A stretch of DNA of 64,000 bases from DCFW01 sp963790715 (GTDB lineage: Bacteria > Bacteroidota > Bacteroidia > Bacteroidales > Bacteroidaceae), in contig CAWBPN010000018.1 in NCBI GenBank assembly GCA_963790715.1, positions 434,001 through 498,000 on the forward strand. Reading direction: 5' to 3'. Positions 45,385 through 55,072 of this stretch are shown piece after piece (within the stretch, counting starts at the first letter, position 1; every line of letters starts with the position of its first letter). Made by a program: the position numbers and the translations under genes. The notes under the pieces were generated by a model. It saw only the letters and a list, made by a program, of their open reading frames with translations, made no database searches and had not been told where the DNA came from.

Positions 45385-46323
45385 TCATTTCAATGCGTCA
45401 GCCAAATGAGCATTTGTGCCGCGTGTAGCTTTTGCACTTTCAGCAAACTTAGCTTTTTCATCAGCTGTAAGCTCAAGCTCAACGATCTTTTCGATACCGT
45501 TCTTACCTAAGACAACAGGAACGCCTATGCAGATGTCGCTCTCGCCGTATTCGCCTTCGCAATATACTGAGCAAGGAATGCATTTCTTTTGGTTGTGTAC
45601 AATAGCCTCAACAACAAAAGCTGCTGCTGCGCCCGGAGCATACCATGCAGAAGTACCTAGCAAACCGGTTAATGTGGCACCGCCTACCATTGTAGACTTA
45701 ACTACTTCGTCAAGTTTTTCAGCGCTCAACAACTTTGATACCGGTACACCTTTATATGTAGCCAAACGAGCCAATGGAATCATTGTTTTGTCACCATGTC
45801 CGCCGATTACAATACCTTCAACTTCATTAGGATTGCAATTCAAGGCTTGTGACAAGAAATATTTGAAACGAGAGCTATCCAAAGCACCACCCATACCGAT
45901 GATACGGTTCTTTGGAAGACCTAAAATCTTATTGCAAAGATAAGTCATAGTATCCATAGGGTTGGAAATAACAACGATTACTGCATTTGGAGAATATTTC
46001 AATACTTGAGTGGCTACAGACTTAACGATACCTGCGTTTACACCTATCAATTCCTCACGAGTCATACCCGGTTTACGAGGAATTCCTGAAGTGATAACAA
46101 CAACATCGGAGTTTGCGGTTTTTTCATAATCATTGGTGCATCCTACAATTGAAGTGTCAAAGCCCAGCAATTGAGCTGTTTGATTCATATCCATTGCCTT
46201 GCCTTCAGATACGCCTTGCTTTACATCGAGCATTACAACCTCATCTGCTACTTCATGAAAAGCTAATACATTTGCGCATGTAGCACCTACATTACCTGCG
46301 CCTACAACAGTTACTTTTGACAT
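45385..46323 (-). CDS. mdh: malate dehydrogenase
   Basis: The 312-residue enzyme has the NAD site VTVVGAGNVGATCANVLA with the adenine-ribose Asp in VVMLDV, the mobile loop IPRKPGMTREELI with its Arg residues, VISNPMDTMTYL, and the active-site His in IGGHGDKTMIPL. It belongs to the LDH-like MDH group. In Bacteroidales it runs toward malate in the fumarate-succinate fermentation branch. A TACCTTTG box lies at 46365-46372 on the reverse strand. Confidence 0.96.
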   Translation of the reverse strand: MSKVTVVGAGNVGATCANVLAFHEVADEVVMLDVKQGVSEGKAMDMNQTAQLLGFDTSIVGCTNDYEKTANSDVVVITSGIPRKPGMTREELIGVNAGIVKSVATQVLKYSPNAVIVVISNPMDTMTYLCNKILGLPKNRIIGMGGALDSSRFKYFLSQALNCNPNEVEGIVIGGHGDKTMIPLARLATYKGVPVSKLLSAEKLDEVVKSTMVGGATLTGLLGTSAWYAPGAAAAFVVEAIVHNQKKCIPCSVYCEGEYGESDICIGVPVVLGKNGIEKIVELELTADEKAKFAESAKATRGTNAHLADALK

Positions 46324-46498
46324 AATTTATTTATTTAAGTTTATAAATCTTCTTATTATATCCACAAAGGTACAACGTTCATTACTATTAAAGAAATATT
46401 TCCATAATAAATTTAGTTAATTGATTAGCTAATAAAGCCGAAAACACATATTTTTGTATCGGAATTATTTACTATTAATTTTCATACATTTTCAAATC

Positions 46499-47392
46499 AT
46501 GAAAAATAAAACCGGATGGATTGTTGGTGGTATCGTTTTCGTGCTATTAGTGGGTGGCGTTACTTATTATATTATCAACAAAAAGAACAGAGATATTGCC
46601 AAAACCGAGCAGGAAAATAAGCAATTGACTCAAACATTTGAACAGGACAAGCGTGACCTTGAAGACGAATATACAGGTTTTGCCCAACAATACGGCGAGT
46701 TGCGCGTAGCAGTAAAAAACGAAAAGATGTCTGCCAAGCTGAAGGCTCAACAGGATAAAATCCATTCATTGCTGCAACAGCTTCATTCGGTGAAGGCATC
46801 AAACGCTACCGAAATTCTGCGACTGAAACGTGAATTGGAAACAATGCGTAAGATAATGATTGCCTACATTCAACAAATTGATTCACTTAACCGAGAGAAC
46901 AAGAGCTTACGCGAACAGACCGCCGCAATAACATCAAAATACAATACGGCTACACTACAAATATCTTCACTGTCGGAAGAGAAAGAGCATCTTAACAACC
47001 GTGTGAAGCTGGCCGCTCAACTGGATGCAACCAACATCGCACTAATAGCCAAAAACAAAAAAGGCAAAATAGCAAAGAAGGTAAAGGATATTAAGAAGTT
47101 TGAAGTAAGCTTCACAATAGCAAAAAACATTACGACCGAAACAGGTAACCGCACAATATACGTTCGTATAACGAAACCGGATAACAGCATATTGGGTAAT
47201 GGCGGAACTATGAAATATGAAAACCGCAGTATTCCTTACACTATGGACCGTACGGTTGAATATTCTGGCGAAAACCTACAAGTGGTAATGTTCTGGAGTG
47301 TTGATGAATTTCTGTATGCCGGCACTTACAGAGTGGATCTCTTTTCAGGAGGCAACCTCATAGGATCGCGCTCATTCTCATTCAACAAGTAA
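46499..47392 (+). CDS. coiled-coil protein with one N-terminal membrane span
   Basis: The frame opens at 46454, but the Met at 46499 directly precedes a membrane span (about 5-26, WIVGGIVFVLLVGGVTYYI) and is the better start. A coiled coil rich in Glu, Lys and Gln fills about 30-175, then a beta-rich C-terminal domain of about 110 residues (KKFEVSFTIAKNITTETGNRTIYVRITKPD). The domain would lie outside the inner membrane. I recognise similar Bacteroidetes hypothetical proteins but no named family. It ends at a shared perfect terminator. Confidence 0.65.
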   Translation: MKNKTGWIVGGIVFVLLVGGVTYYIINKKNRDIAKTEQENKQLTQTFEQDKRDLEDEYTGFAQQYGELRVAVKNEKMSAKLKAQQDKIHSLLQQLHSVKASNATEILRLKRELETMRKIMIAYIQQIDSLNRENKSLREQTAAITSKYNTATLQISSLSEEKEHLNNRVKLAAQLDATNIALIAKNKKGKIAKKVKDIKKFEVSFTIAKNITTETGNRTIYVRITKPDNSILGNGGTMKYENRSIPYTMDRTVEYSGENLQVVMFWSVDEFLYAGTYRVDLFSGGNLIGSRSFSFNK

Positions 47393-47428
47393 TAAAAAAA
47401 GAGCCTTCGAAAGGCTCTTTTTTTATTA
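47391..47428. terminator. bidirectional terminator
   Basis: AAAAAAAGAGCCTT and AAGGCTCTTTTTTT form a 14-bp stem with a short CGA loop and run of T on either strand, between two converging genes. The mrp stop codon lies inside its edge. Confidence 0.92.
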
Positions 47429-48538
47429 CTTGTTTTTTACATCCACTATCTTGGTAGGAGCTTGCTCCACATTCCGTTTATCCACCTGGCGTGTAAGCGC
47501 AGTGGCAAGTTGCAGAAAAGCCTTACCAGTAATAGAGTCGCTGTTCAGTGCCACAGGAACGCCTTCATCTCCGGATTCGCATATACTCTGTACCACAGGA
47601 ATTTGTCCTAACAGCGGAACATTCATCTCTTCGGCTAATTTAGCAGCACCATTCTTACCGAAGATATAATATTTGTTATCAGGCAGTTCGGCAGGTGTGA
47701 ACCACGACATATTTTCAACTAAACCGAGAATAGGCACATTCACTTTATCATTCGTAAACATGTTTATGCCTTTGCGGGCATCTGCCAATGCCACAGCTTG
47801 CGGAGTACTTACCACAACCGCTCCCGTAAGGGCAACTGTCTGCACAATAGTCAAGTGGATGTCACTTGTACCAGGAGGCAAATCAATAATGAAATAGTCC
47901 AAATCGCCCCAATCGGCATCGCCTATCAGTTGCTTCAATGCACTTGATGCCATACCTCCGCGCCACAATGTGGCCTGTCCGGGGTCAACAAAGAAGCCTA
48001 TAGACAATATCTTCACACCATATTTCTCAATAGGGATGATAAGTTGCCGACCGTCTTTCTCTTCAATAAACGGTCGCTCTTCTTCCACATGAAACATCTT
48101 GGGAATGGACGGGCCGAATATGTCGGCATCAAGCAAACCGACTTTAAAACCGAGCTTAGTAAGAGCGACAGCCAAATTGGCCGAAATCGTAGACTTGCCT
48201 ACTCCGCCCTTGCCAGAAGATATGCCGATAATATTCTTTACGCCGATCAACAAATTGCCGACTTCGGGACGTGGTGCCTGCTTGGTTTTTATAGAAATAT
48301 TTCCTTCTATGTCTACATCTTTATCTACATACGTAACAATAGCCCTCTCAGCAGCCTTAACTATCGACTTTATGAAAGGGTCGGTCGGTTTGTCGAATAT
48401 CAATGAAAAAGATACTTTCATTCCTTCGATACGGATATTGTCTTCAACCATTCCGGCCTCAACAATATTTTTCCCGTTTCCCGGGTAACGCACCGTCTTT
48501 AATACGTCAAAGATTAATTTAGGATAAATAGTTATCAT
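47426..48538 (-). CDS. Mrp/ApbC-family iron-sulfur carrier ATPase
   Basis: A DUF59-like domain (about 1-85) precedes the deviant P-loop GKGGVGKST (about residue 110), GLLDADIFGPSIPKMF, YFIIDLPPGTSDIHLT and GLVENMSWF. The usual CxxC near the C-terminus, which holds the bridging cluster, is not seen: the corresponding stretch reads ELPDNKYYIFGKNGA. It helps assemble and deliver Fe-S clusters. It follows trmB by 16 bases and is probably its operon partner. Confidence 0.9.
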   Translation of the reverse strand: MITIYPKLIFDVLKTVRYPGNGKNIVEAGMVEDNIRIEGMKVSFSLIFDKPTDPFIKSIVKAAERAIVTYVDKDVDIEGNISIKTKQAPRPEVGNLLIGVKNIIGISSGKGGVGKSTISANLAVALTKLGFKVGLLDADIFGPSIPKMFHVEEERPFIEEKDGRQLIIPIEKYGVKILSIGFFVDPGQATLWRGGMASSALKQLIGDADWGDLDYFIIDLPPGTSDIHLTIVQTVALTGAVVVSTPQAVALADARKGINMFTNDKVNVPILGLVENMSWFTPAELPDNKYYIFGKNGAAKLAEEMNVPLLGQIPVVQSICESGDEGVPVALNSDSITGKAFLQLATALTRQVDKRNVEQAPTKIVDVKNK

Positions 48539-48554
48539 ATACTTATACCTTATA

Positions 48555-49313
48555 TTAGTAATTTTTTGTCAATTCAGAACGTTTCTGACGATTGTAGCTG
48601 CGATACGAATCCAATTCAATTTCCACCTCAGGCTCCGCCAACGCTCCATCAGCGGGGAGAGCAAATTTCAAGTACCTTATATTCAAACCGCGGTCAAGCC
48701 ATTGCTGCTCATAATAAGTCTTGATATTCAATATCGGGTTGTCAGTAACGCTGTGATAAAGATCTTCAGTGTCAAACATCACAGGCAAATTGTTTTTCTC
48801 CACCATATACTTAGTGTAGGTATACATAAAATTACTGTCGGTTTTGAGATGAACAATACCTTTGTCTGCCAGGAAACGTCGATAACGCTCCATAAAATAA
48901 GTTGAAGTAAGCCGTTTTGTTGCCCGTTTCATTTGCGGGTCAGGAAAAGTAAGCCATATCTCAGCCACTTCATTTCGGCTGAAAAAGCGGTCAATAATCT
49001 CGATGTTGGTACGTAGAAAAGCCACATTCTTCAACCCTTCTTCCAATGATTGGGTAGCACCAGCCCACATGCGCGAACCTTTTATATCCACAGCGATATA
49101 ATTCTTATCCGGAAACATACGTGCCAGTCCAACCGAATATTCACCACGCCCGCAACCAAGTTCAAGAACAATAGGATTATTGTTCTTGAAAAATTGCTCG
49201 TTCCACTTCCCCTTCATATCAAAAGGGACATTCTCAAATACCGAATAAGGATATTGGAAAACGTGTGGATATCTTTCCATATCTGCGAACTTTTGAAGCT
49301 TATTTTTCCCCAT
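48555..49313 (-). CDS. trmB: tRNA (guanine-46-N7)-methyltransferase
   Basis: The 252-residue enzyme has the SAM site VLELGCGRGEYSVGLA, YIAVDIKGSRMW, and the signature WLTFPDPQMKRATKRLTS with the catalytic Asp. It puts m7G in the tRNA variable loop. It is transcribed with the mrp gene. Confidence 0.95.
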   Translation of the reverse strand: MGKNKLQKFADMERYPHVFQYPYSVFENVPFDMKGKWNEQFFKNNNPIVLELGCGRGEYSVGLARMFPDKNYIAVDIKGSRMWAGATQSLEEGLKNVAFLRTNIEIIDRFFSRNEVAEIWLTFPDPQMKRATKRLTSTYFMERYRRFLADKGIVHLKTDSNFMYTYTKYMVEKNNLPVMFDTEDLYHSVTDNPILNIKTYYEQQWLDRGLNIRYLKFALPADGALAEPEVEIELDSYRSYNRQKRSELTKNY

Positions 49314-49319
49314 TTTGTC

Positions 49320-49358
49320 AAAAAAAGAGCCCGCAAAAACATCTCACGAGCTCTCATC
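49320..49358 (-). terminator. probable terminator of the ilvE/DUF975 transcript
   Basis: On the reverse strand AGAGCTCG pairs imperfectly with CGGGCTCT around a long loop, followed by seven T. It lies just before trmB. Confidence 0.6.
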
Positions 49359-49375
49359 AGTATGTTAATTAATAA

Positions 49376-49966
49376 TTATTGTTCCTGATTATGATTGAGG
49401 GCTTCGTAATATTCTTTCAAATCTTCATAAAACAGAGCATGACTAGTATGCACATACGGCATAAGCCATAAAAAGCCTATTCCTAAAGTTAGAATACACA
49501 AAATTGCCCATCCTAAAAAACTTAAATCAAGCATGAACATTTTCGACTTAAAGCCATTCATCATACTCATGCTTTGATTTATTGCATCATCATAACTTAA
49601 TTCAGGATAATCTTTTAATATATACGGAGTTAATATGTAAGAATAATATTTCACTATTCCGGGTATTATTAAAAGAAGAGTCCACAAAACCATATAAATA
49701 TACATCAGCAACAATGTTCCCATAATGCGAAAATATTCGCTAAACCCATCAAAAAGGTCTGAGATATCAAGCTTCTTACCTCTGTTCGCTTCCAGAAATT
49801 GCACTCTGAGCGAATAAACCAACGGTAATAATGCAATTGCTGCCAATGTAAAAGTACCGGCAGCACCCATTATAACAGCGTATACAAGGTATATCAGCGC
49901 AGCCATCATCCATTGCCCTTCCAACAGTTCTTGGGCTTCTCTTCGGAGTAAAGAATTTTCTTTCAT
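49376..49966 (-). CDS. DUF975 family integral membrane protein
   Basis: The 196-residue protein has four to five membrane spans (about 20-55, 85-110, 140-170) and the family features LRVQFLEANRGKKLDISDLFDGF and YYSYILTPYILKDYPELSYDDAINQSMSMMNGFK. Function is unknown. It lies 31 bases after ilvE in the same orientation. Confidence 0.88.
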   Translation of the reverse strand: MKENSLLRREAQELLEGQWMMAALIYLVYAVIMGAAGTFTLAAIALLPLVYSLRVQFLEANRGKKLDISDLFDGFSEYFRIMGTLLLMYIYMVLWTLLLIIPGIVKYYSYILTPYILKDYPELSYDDAINQSMSMMNGFKSKMFMLDLSFLGWAILCILTLGIGFLWLMPYVHTSHALFYEDLKEYYEALNHNQEQ

Positions 49967-49997
49967 AGTAACAGTATTATTAAATTAAACATCAATA

Positions 49998-51017
49998 TCA
50001 GTCAAGCACAGTTACCCATCCGTACGGATCAGGTATATCCCCATACTGTATGCCGCGAAGCTGATTATAAAGCTTTGTACATACAGGTCCCGGTTTGCCG
50101 TTTTTAGATATTACGTAACTCTTGTTGTTCACAGGATCATCAATACGCTCAATCGGACTTATAACAGCTGCAGTACCGCATGCTCCGGCTTCTTCAAAAG
50201 TTTCCAACTCTTCTTCGGCAACCGGACGACGCTCAACGGTTAAGCCCATATCTTGTGCAATCTGAATCAAACTCTTATTTGTGATTGACGGCAGTATAGA
50301 AGATGATTTCGGCGTAATATATTTATTGTCTTTGATACCGAAGAAATTGGCTGCACCGCATTCGTCAATATATTTCTTCTCCTTTGCATCCAGATAAAAT
50401 TCAGATGAATAGCCTGCATCATGAGCCTTTTTATTAGCCAACAAGCTGGCTGCGTAGTTGCCTCCCACTTTGTAACAGCCTGTGCCAAGAGGAGCAGCAC
50501 GGTCATAATCACGAACAATGACGTAAGGATTACATGCAAAACCGCCCTTGAAGTAAGGACCTACCGGAGTGACAAAAATCAAGAACAAATATTCATTTGC
50601 CGGATGTACACCCACTTGTGCGCCCGTACCTAACAGTAGTGGGCGAATATATAACGTGGCGCCACTCTCATAAGGGGGAATGAAACGCTCATTTAGCTTA
50701 ACTACTTTCAGTACTGCTTCACGGAATTTTTCTGTAGAAAGCTCAGGCATCAATATTCCACGGCATGTGGATTGTAATCTTTCGGCATTAGCTTCAAGAC
50801 GGAAAATTCGAATCTTGCCATCTTTACCACGATATGCCTTCAACCCCTCAAAAGCTTCTTGGCCATAATGCAAACACGTTGCGGCCATGTGCATTGGAAT
50901 AGTTTCTTCAGAACTTACCTCGAGTTCTCCCCATTTACCGTTGCGATTATAGCAACGTACATTATAATCAGTCCTCATATAACCAAAGGACAAATTTTTC
51001 CAATCAATTTCTTCCAT
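49998..51017 (-). CDS. ilvE: branched-chain amino-acid aminotransferase
   Basis: The 339-residue enzyme of fold type IV PLP transaminases has LHYGQEAFEGLKAYRGKDG, the PLP Lys in GTGCYKVGGNYAASL, and SEFYLDAKEKKYIDECGAANFFG. It makes or breaks down Leu, Ile and Val. A CAAAATTA box (51059-51066, TAATTTTG on the coding strand) suggests its own promoter after xseB. Confidence 0.96.
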   Translation of the reverse strand: MEEIDWKNLSFGYMRTDYNVRCYNRNGKWGELEVSSEETIPMHMAATCLHYGQEAFEGLKAYRGKDGKIRIFRLEANAERLQSTCRGILMPELSTEKFREAVLKVVKLNERFIPPYESGATLYIRPLLLGTGAQVGVHPANEYLFLIFVTPVGPYFKGGFACNPYVIVRDYDRAAPLGTGCYKVGGNYAASLLANKKAHDAGYSSEFYLDAKEKKYIDECGAANFFGIKDNKYITPKSSSILPSITNKSLIQIAQDMGLTVERRPVAEEELETFEEAGACGTAAVISPIERIDDPVNNKSYVISKNGKPGPVCTKLYNQLRGIQYGDIPDPYGWVTVLD

Positions 51018-51086
51018 GATTAAACTTTAAAAATCTCTATAGTATTAATTATTTGTCACAAAATTAGTGTTTTACATTTAAAATTA

Positions 51087-51287
51087 CTACAAACTCTCAA
51101 GTATTTTTTTCACTTCATCACTTGTGCTGGTTAATTTGTCCTTGCAAAAGGTTATTAACTCTTTGGCTTCTTTCAATTTTACTGTAAGTTGGTCTACATC
51201 CAACTCGTCACTTTCAACAGCTGAAACAATGGCTTGCAGGCGCTTCATCGCTTCGGCATAAGTCATTTTCTTATCCATGCTTTTCAT
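51087..51287 (-). CDS. xseB: exodeoxyribonuclease VII small subunit
   Basis: The 66-residue helical protein (MTYAEAMKRLQAIVSAVESDELDVDQLTVKLKEAKELITFCKDKLT) is the usual XseB size and pattern. The start codon overlaps the xseA stop (ATGA), which supports the Met at 51287. Confidence 0.93.
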   Translation of the reverse strand: MKSMDKKMTYAEAMKRLQAIVSAVESDELDVDQLTVKLKEAKELITFCKDKLTSTSDEVKKILESL

Positions 51288-52594
51288 TTTTTGATTACCT
51301 TACTATATATACTACCATTTGAAACTACTGTTTTCAGTTCGCTGTCCGATTTTACCGCAGAAGCATCTTTCACGGCTTTGCCATCGGCATAAGTTATTGA
51401 ATAGCCTTTACTTAATACTTTTTGCGGTGAATTGTCGTCAACACGCTGGGCAATAAGCCGAAGTTTACCTTGCTCGATAACAAGGCCTTGTTTCGTTGCA
51501 TACATCATCCTATTTAATAATGTATCCACCCCATGCTTTTCGTTACTGATAATCGCATTCATTCCTGATTGCAGTTTTTGACAAACAGAATCCACTCGCA
51601 ACAGTTCTTTCTCCACTCTCAACGGAATGCCGCGGAGAGAACTTTCTGCCAATACGTTCAAGCGTTCCGATTCTGTTTTAATACGCTCGATAATATTCTC
51701 TTTAATGCTCATCGCCGCATCTTCAAGCATTGTAAGTTGCTCCGTTTGATGATCAATAAGTAATTGCGCGGCGGCAGTCGGTGTCTTCACACGAGTATGG
51801 GCCACAATGTCTATAACAGTGTCGTCACGTTCGTGCCCGATACCGGTAATTATCGGCAAAGGAAATTGTGCACACGCTGCCGCAAGAGGATAAGTCTCAA
51901 ATCCGGATAAATCACTTGTTGCACCTCCTCCACGAATAATGACAACTGCATCGAATAAATCGCGATGAGTATTAATTTCGTCCAAAGCTGCAAGTACCGA
52001 TTCTTCGACTTGCTTTCCTTGCATAGCAGCTTGAAAGAGATGAACATAAAATACCAAGCCCGATGCATTGTCATTCAATTGACGACAAAAATCGCCATAG
52101 CCGGCAGCTGTTGCTGAAGAAATGACGGCTATCCGTTGAACGGACAATGGGAATGGCAGCTCTTTATTCATTGTAAGTATACCATCGGCTTCAATTTGTT
52201 TCAATATCTCTCTGCGACGCCGAGCCATATCTCCCATCGTATATTCGGGATTAATATCATGTATAATCAGGCTATAACCGTATATTTCATGAAACGAGAC
52301 GGTTACAAGAACTTGCACCTTAATGCCTGCGACAAATGACTGTCCGGTTGTTTGTTCGAAATAAGACTTTATCATCACCCATTGGTCACGCCAAATAATA
52401 CCTTTGGCTTTGGCTGAAAGGCTGTTGTGCCTATCATCCTTTTGCACAAACTCCACATAACAGTGTCCATTGGCATTCGGATGCACTTCGCTTAATTCGG
52501 CTTGTATCCAATACTCATCTCCCATGGTAAGACTGAGAGTCTCACGTACAAGAGAATTCAATTCGAATAATGTCAATATCCTATTGTCGTCCAT
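51284..52594 (-). CDS. xseA: exodeoxyribonuclease VII large subunit
   Basis: The frame is open to 52681, but the first 29 residues lie within the upstream protease gene and look random. The Met at 52594 starts the conserved MDDNRILTLFELNSLVRETL. An OB-fold (about 15-100) precedes the nuclease domain with IAVISSATAAGYGDF, VIIRGGGATSDLSGFE, ITGIGHERDDTVIDIVAHTRVKTPTAAAQLL and the C-terminal KVLSKGYSI. With XseB it degrades single-stranded DNA from both ends. Confidence 0.95.
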   Translation of the reverse strand: MDDNRILTLFELNSLVRETLSLTMGDEYWIQAELSEVHPNANGHCYVEFVQKDDRHNSLSAKAKGIIWRDQWVMIKSYFEQTTGQSFVAGIKVQVLVTVSFHEIYGYSLIIHDINPEYTMGDMARRRREILKQIEADGILTMNKELPFPLSVQRIAVISSATAAGYGDFCRQLNDNASGLVFYVHLFQAAMQGKQVEESVLAALDEINTHRDLFDAVVIIRGGGATSDLSGFETYPLAAACAQFPLPIITGIGHERDDTVIDIVAHTRVKTPTAAAQLLIDHQTEQLTMLEDAAMSIKENIIERIKTESERLNVLAESSLRGIPLRVEKELLRVDSVCQKLQSGMNAIISNEKHGVDTLLNRMMYATKQGLVIEQGKLRLIAQRVDDNSPQKVLSKGYSITYADGKAVKDASAVKSDSELKTVVSNGSIYSKVIKK

Positions 52595-52595
52595 A

Positions 52596-53957
52596 TCATT
52601 CAGGGTGTACGGATAAATAAGCCTTCCACATATCAGGTATGCCGTAACCGAAAATATTATCGGGATTATTCCAACGGTCACCGCTACGACGAACTATTTC
52701 TATCAATTGCTTAGCGTCCAAGTCGGGACAAGCCTGCCACAGGCAAGCCACCAACCCGCAAAGCGTCGGCGAAGCAAACGATGTGCCGTTGCCGCGCCCA
52801 ACTCCTTTTCCATTCGGTCGTACCACAGCGCAACCGGCACCCATAGCCATAACATCAGGCTTGATGCGATTATCGGCAGAATTACCGATTGACGAGAATG
52901 GTGACAAACGTTTATTTACGTCGATAGCTCCGACCGTCAATATATTGTCGGCATCGGCAGGAACAGAAATCTTTTTCCATGAATCCATACCGCTGTTGCC
53001 TGCGCTGTTCACCAATATAATACCCTTATCAGCCAACATTGAAGCTGTATGTGAAATCAACGAATATTGTCCGTCCAATTGATTATAAGTTATATCCCAA
53101 CTGTCATTATCAAACTTGAAATAACCAAGCGATGAATTTATCACATCCACCCCTAAGCTATCTGCGTACTCTGCTGCTGAAACCCAAAAGTCTTCTTCGG
53201 CAGGCGTCTCGGAATATCCGTCCTCACTTATTAACAACCAATATGCAGCTCCGGGCGCGGTGCCTACCATTTCATAAGGTGTATTAGTTGCCATACATGA
53301 AAGTACACCGGTTCCATGACTTTGCTCGTCATAAACACTTAGTTTGGGATGGACAAAATTACGAGTGCCCAATACTTTTACGGAATCAAGCAAAGGGATT
53401 TTATTAGCGTTCATAAAGCCTCCGTCAATAACAGCAATAGTCATACCTTTGCCAGTAAAACCGGCTTGATGCAAACGTTGGCCGTTGAGAATATTTATTT
53501 GAGCCTCAGCTTCGCCATAGTATGTTGAATCACGGTGATGGCGAATAGACAATGTATCGGGAGTAAGGAGTTTAGGCGTCAAAGTACCTTTCCACACCCA
53601 TTGCTCCGACTTAACAAACGGTAACTTAAGTATTTGATATATATTAGCCGAATCAAGTAAAGTGATAAGTGCCGAATTGTTCCATTTACTGATTGCTACA
53701 ATGGCAGCGCCGCACTTACTGACTTTCTTTAAATAATAAGCTGATACCGGCAAGTCGGTAGAATCCAAAGATATATGCTGATGCTCTCTACGATCCAATG
53801 CTTTCTGCGAAAGGAACTTTAGAGGCTCTTCCAAACTATAATGCGACTTGTTTTTGTCTCTGAAAACAATATGAAAGCGATATGCGTTTTCGGCGGAGGC
53901 AATAGTGACAAATACCAAAAAGAGCACACAAATCACACTAAATATTTTCCTATTCAT
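52596..53957 (-). CDS. secreted subtilisin-like (S8) serine protease
   Basis: A signal peptide (1-22) is followed by a propeptide-like region (to about 160) and the catalytic domain with Asp178 (IAVIDGGF), His214 (SHGTGVLS), the oxyanion Asn321 (NSAGNSGMD) and Ser393 (GNGTSFASPT). At 453 residues it is complete and has no C-terminal sorting domain. It overlaps ispF by four bases. A secreted protease inside a run of core genes is probably carried along by operon structure and not by function. Confidence 0.93.
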   Translation of the reverse strand: MNRKIFSVICVLFLVFVTIASAENAYRFHIVFRDKNKSHYSLEEPLKFLSQKALDRREHQHISLDSTDLPVSAYYLKKVSKCGAAIVAISKWNNSALITLLDSANIYQILKLPFVKSEQWVWKGTLTPKLLTPDTLSIRHHRDSTYYGEAEAQINILNGQRLHQAGFTGKGMTIAVIDGGFMNANKIPLLDSVKVLGTRNFVHPKLSVYDEQSHGTGVLSCMATNTPYEMVGTAPGAAYWLLISEDGYSETPAEEDFWVSAAEYADSLGVDVINSSLGYFKFDNDSWDITYNQLDGQYSLISHTASMLADKGIILVNSAGNSGMDSWKKISVPADADNILTVGAIDVNKRLSPFSSIGNSADNRIKPDVMAMGAGCAVVRPNGKGVGRGNGTSFASPTLCGLVACLWQACPDLDAKQLIEIVRRSGDRWNNPDNIFGYGIPDMWKAYLSVHPE

Positions 53958-54445
53958 ATTTCCTCCTTCTTTTCAATTAATGCTACGGCATAAGCCGAAA
54001 TGCCTTCACCTCTACCAGTGAAACCTAACTTTTCGGTAGTCGTAGCTTTAATTGATATATTATCCCTGTCCGTACCTATGACTTCAGCTAATGTATCTTT
54101 CATCTTTTCGATATGAGGGTTTAGCTTAGGTTGTTCGGCACAAACAGTGGCATCTACATTACCGAATTCATAACCTTTATCTTTAAGTAGTTGCATGGTT
54201 TTGCGCAAAAGGATTTTACTGTCAATACCTTCATACACATCCGACGTGTCAGGAAACTGATAACCTATATCCCGCAAATTGGCTGCACCTAACAAGGCAT
54301 CACATATTGCATGTATCAGCACATCGGCATCGGAATGGCCTACCAATCCTTTTGAATATTCCAACTTAATTCCTCCTAACCAAAGTTCTTCGCCTTCGGC
54401 AAGGACGTGGACATCATATCCGAAACCGACCCTAATTTTACCCAT
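53954..54445 (-). CDS. ispF: 2-C-methyl-D-erythritol 2,4-cyclodiphosphate synthase
   Basis: The 163-residue enzyme of the non-mevalonate isoprenoid path has the zinc ligands Asp11 and His13 (GYDVHVL), GHSDADVLIHAICDALLGA, and the C-terminal KATTTEKLGFTGRGEGISAYAVALI. It overlaps the protease gene by four bases. Confidence 0.97.
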   Translation of the reverse strand: MGKIRVGFGYDVHVLAEGEELWLGGIKLEYSKGLVGHSDADVLIHAICDALLGAANLRDIGYQFPDTSDVYEGIDSKILLRKTMQLLKDKGYEFGNVDATVCAEQPKLNPHIEKMKDTLAEVIGTDRDNISIKATTTEKLGFTGRGEGISAYAVALIEKKEEI

Positions 54446-54463
54446 TTTTTCTATTTGTAAGAT

Positions 54464-55072
54464 TTATCTTAAATGAAAATCAAGTAGCTTTTCATCGTTC
54501 AAATATCCTTCAATATGTTGATTTATCACTGCGTCAGTCATATTACCTGGAATTCCGGCACATATCAAATCGCCTATCTTAAATGTGTAAAGTTTACTCA
54601 AATAAGATATCATATGATCTATAGAAAACAATGCATCACTTATATTCCCGACTTGTAATTGCCCTCCATCAACGTACAAACTTAATTGCGGATCGGATAC
54701 CTTTTCTTTAGGAATGAATTGACCGAGCACGGCAGAATTGTCAAATCCGGTAGCCATATCCCATGGTAAGCCTTCTTTCCTACATTTCTCTAACATATCT
54801 TCAGCTCTGAAATCCACGCCTACCGTCAGTTCATCATAATAACGATATGCAAAACGTTCGGGAATATCTTTGCCCAATCGGCACACTTTAGCCACCAGAT
54901 GCATTCCGTAGCTTATGCGTCCCAAATCGTCGGGGATGAAAAATGGTTTGCCGTTCTTTAATATCGCAGAATCCGGTTTTATAAAAACGATCGGTTCTTT
55001 CAACGCATCAGGCGGATAATTAAATGCTTTATTGTGTGCAGCATAATTAAATGCGGCTACAATTACTTTCAT
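54464..55072 (-). CDS. fumarylacetoacetate-hydrolase (FAH) family protein
   Basis: The 202-residue protein has the FAH fold pattern (IVFIKPDSAILKNGKPFFIPDDLGRISYGMHLVAKV, VGVDFRAEDM, IPKEKVSDPQLSLYVDGG, GDLICAGIPG). Such proteins act as acylpyruvases or oxaloacetate decarboxylase/tautomerases. The metal-binding Glu pair is not in the standard ExE form (YGMHL where ExELA is usual), so the exact activity is open. It overlaps rex by four bases. Confidence 0.8.
   Translation of the reverse strand: MKVIVAAFNYAAHNKAFNYPPDALKEPIVFIKPDSAILKNGKPFFIPDDLGRISYGMHLVAKVCRLGKDIPERFAYRYYDELTVGVDFRAEDMLEKCRKEGLPWDMATGFDNSAVLGQFIPKEKVSDPQLSLYVDGGQLQVGNISDALFSIDHMISYLSKLYTFKIGDLICAGIPGNMTDAVINQHIEGYLNDEKLLDFHLR

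Noticed and set aside
51284..52681. xseA starting at 52681
   Set aside because: The extra 29 residues lie within the protease gene and are not conserved-looking. The Met at 52594 begins the family pattern.
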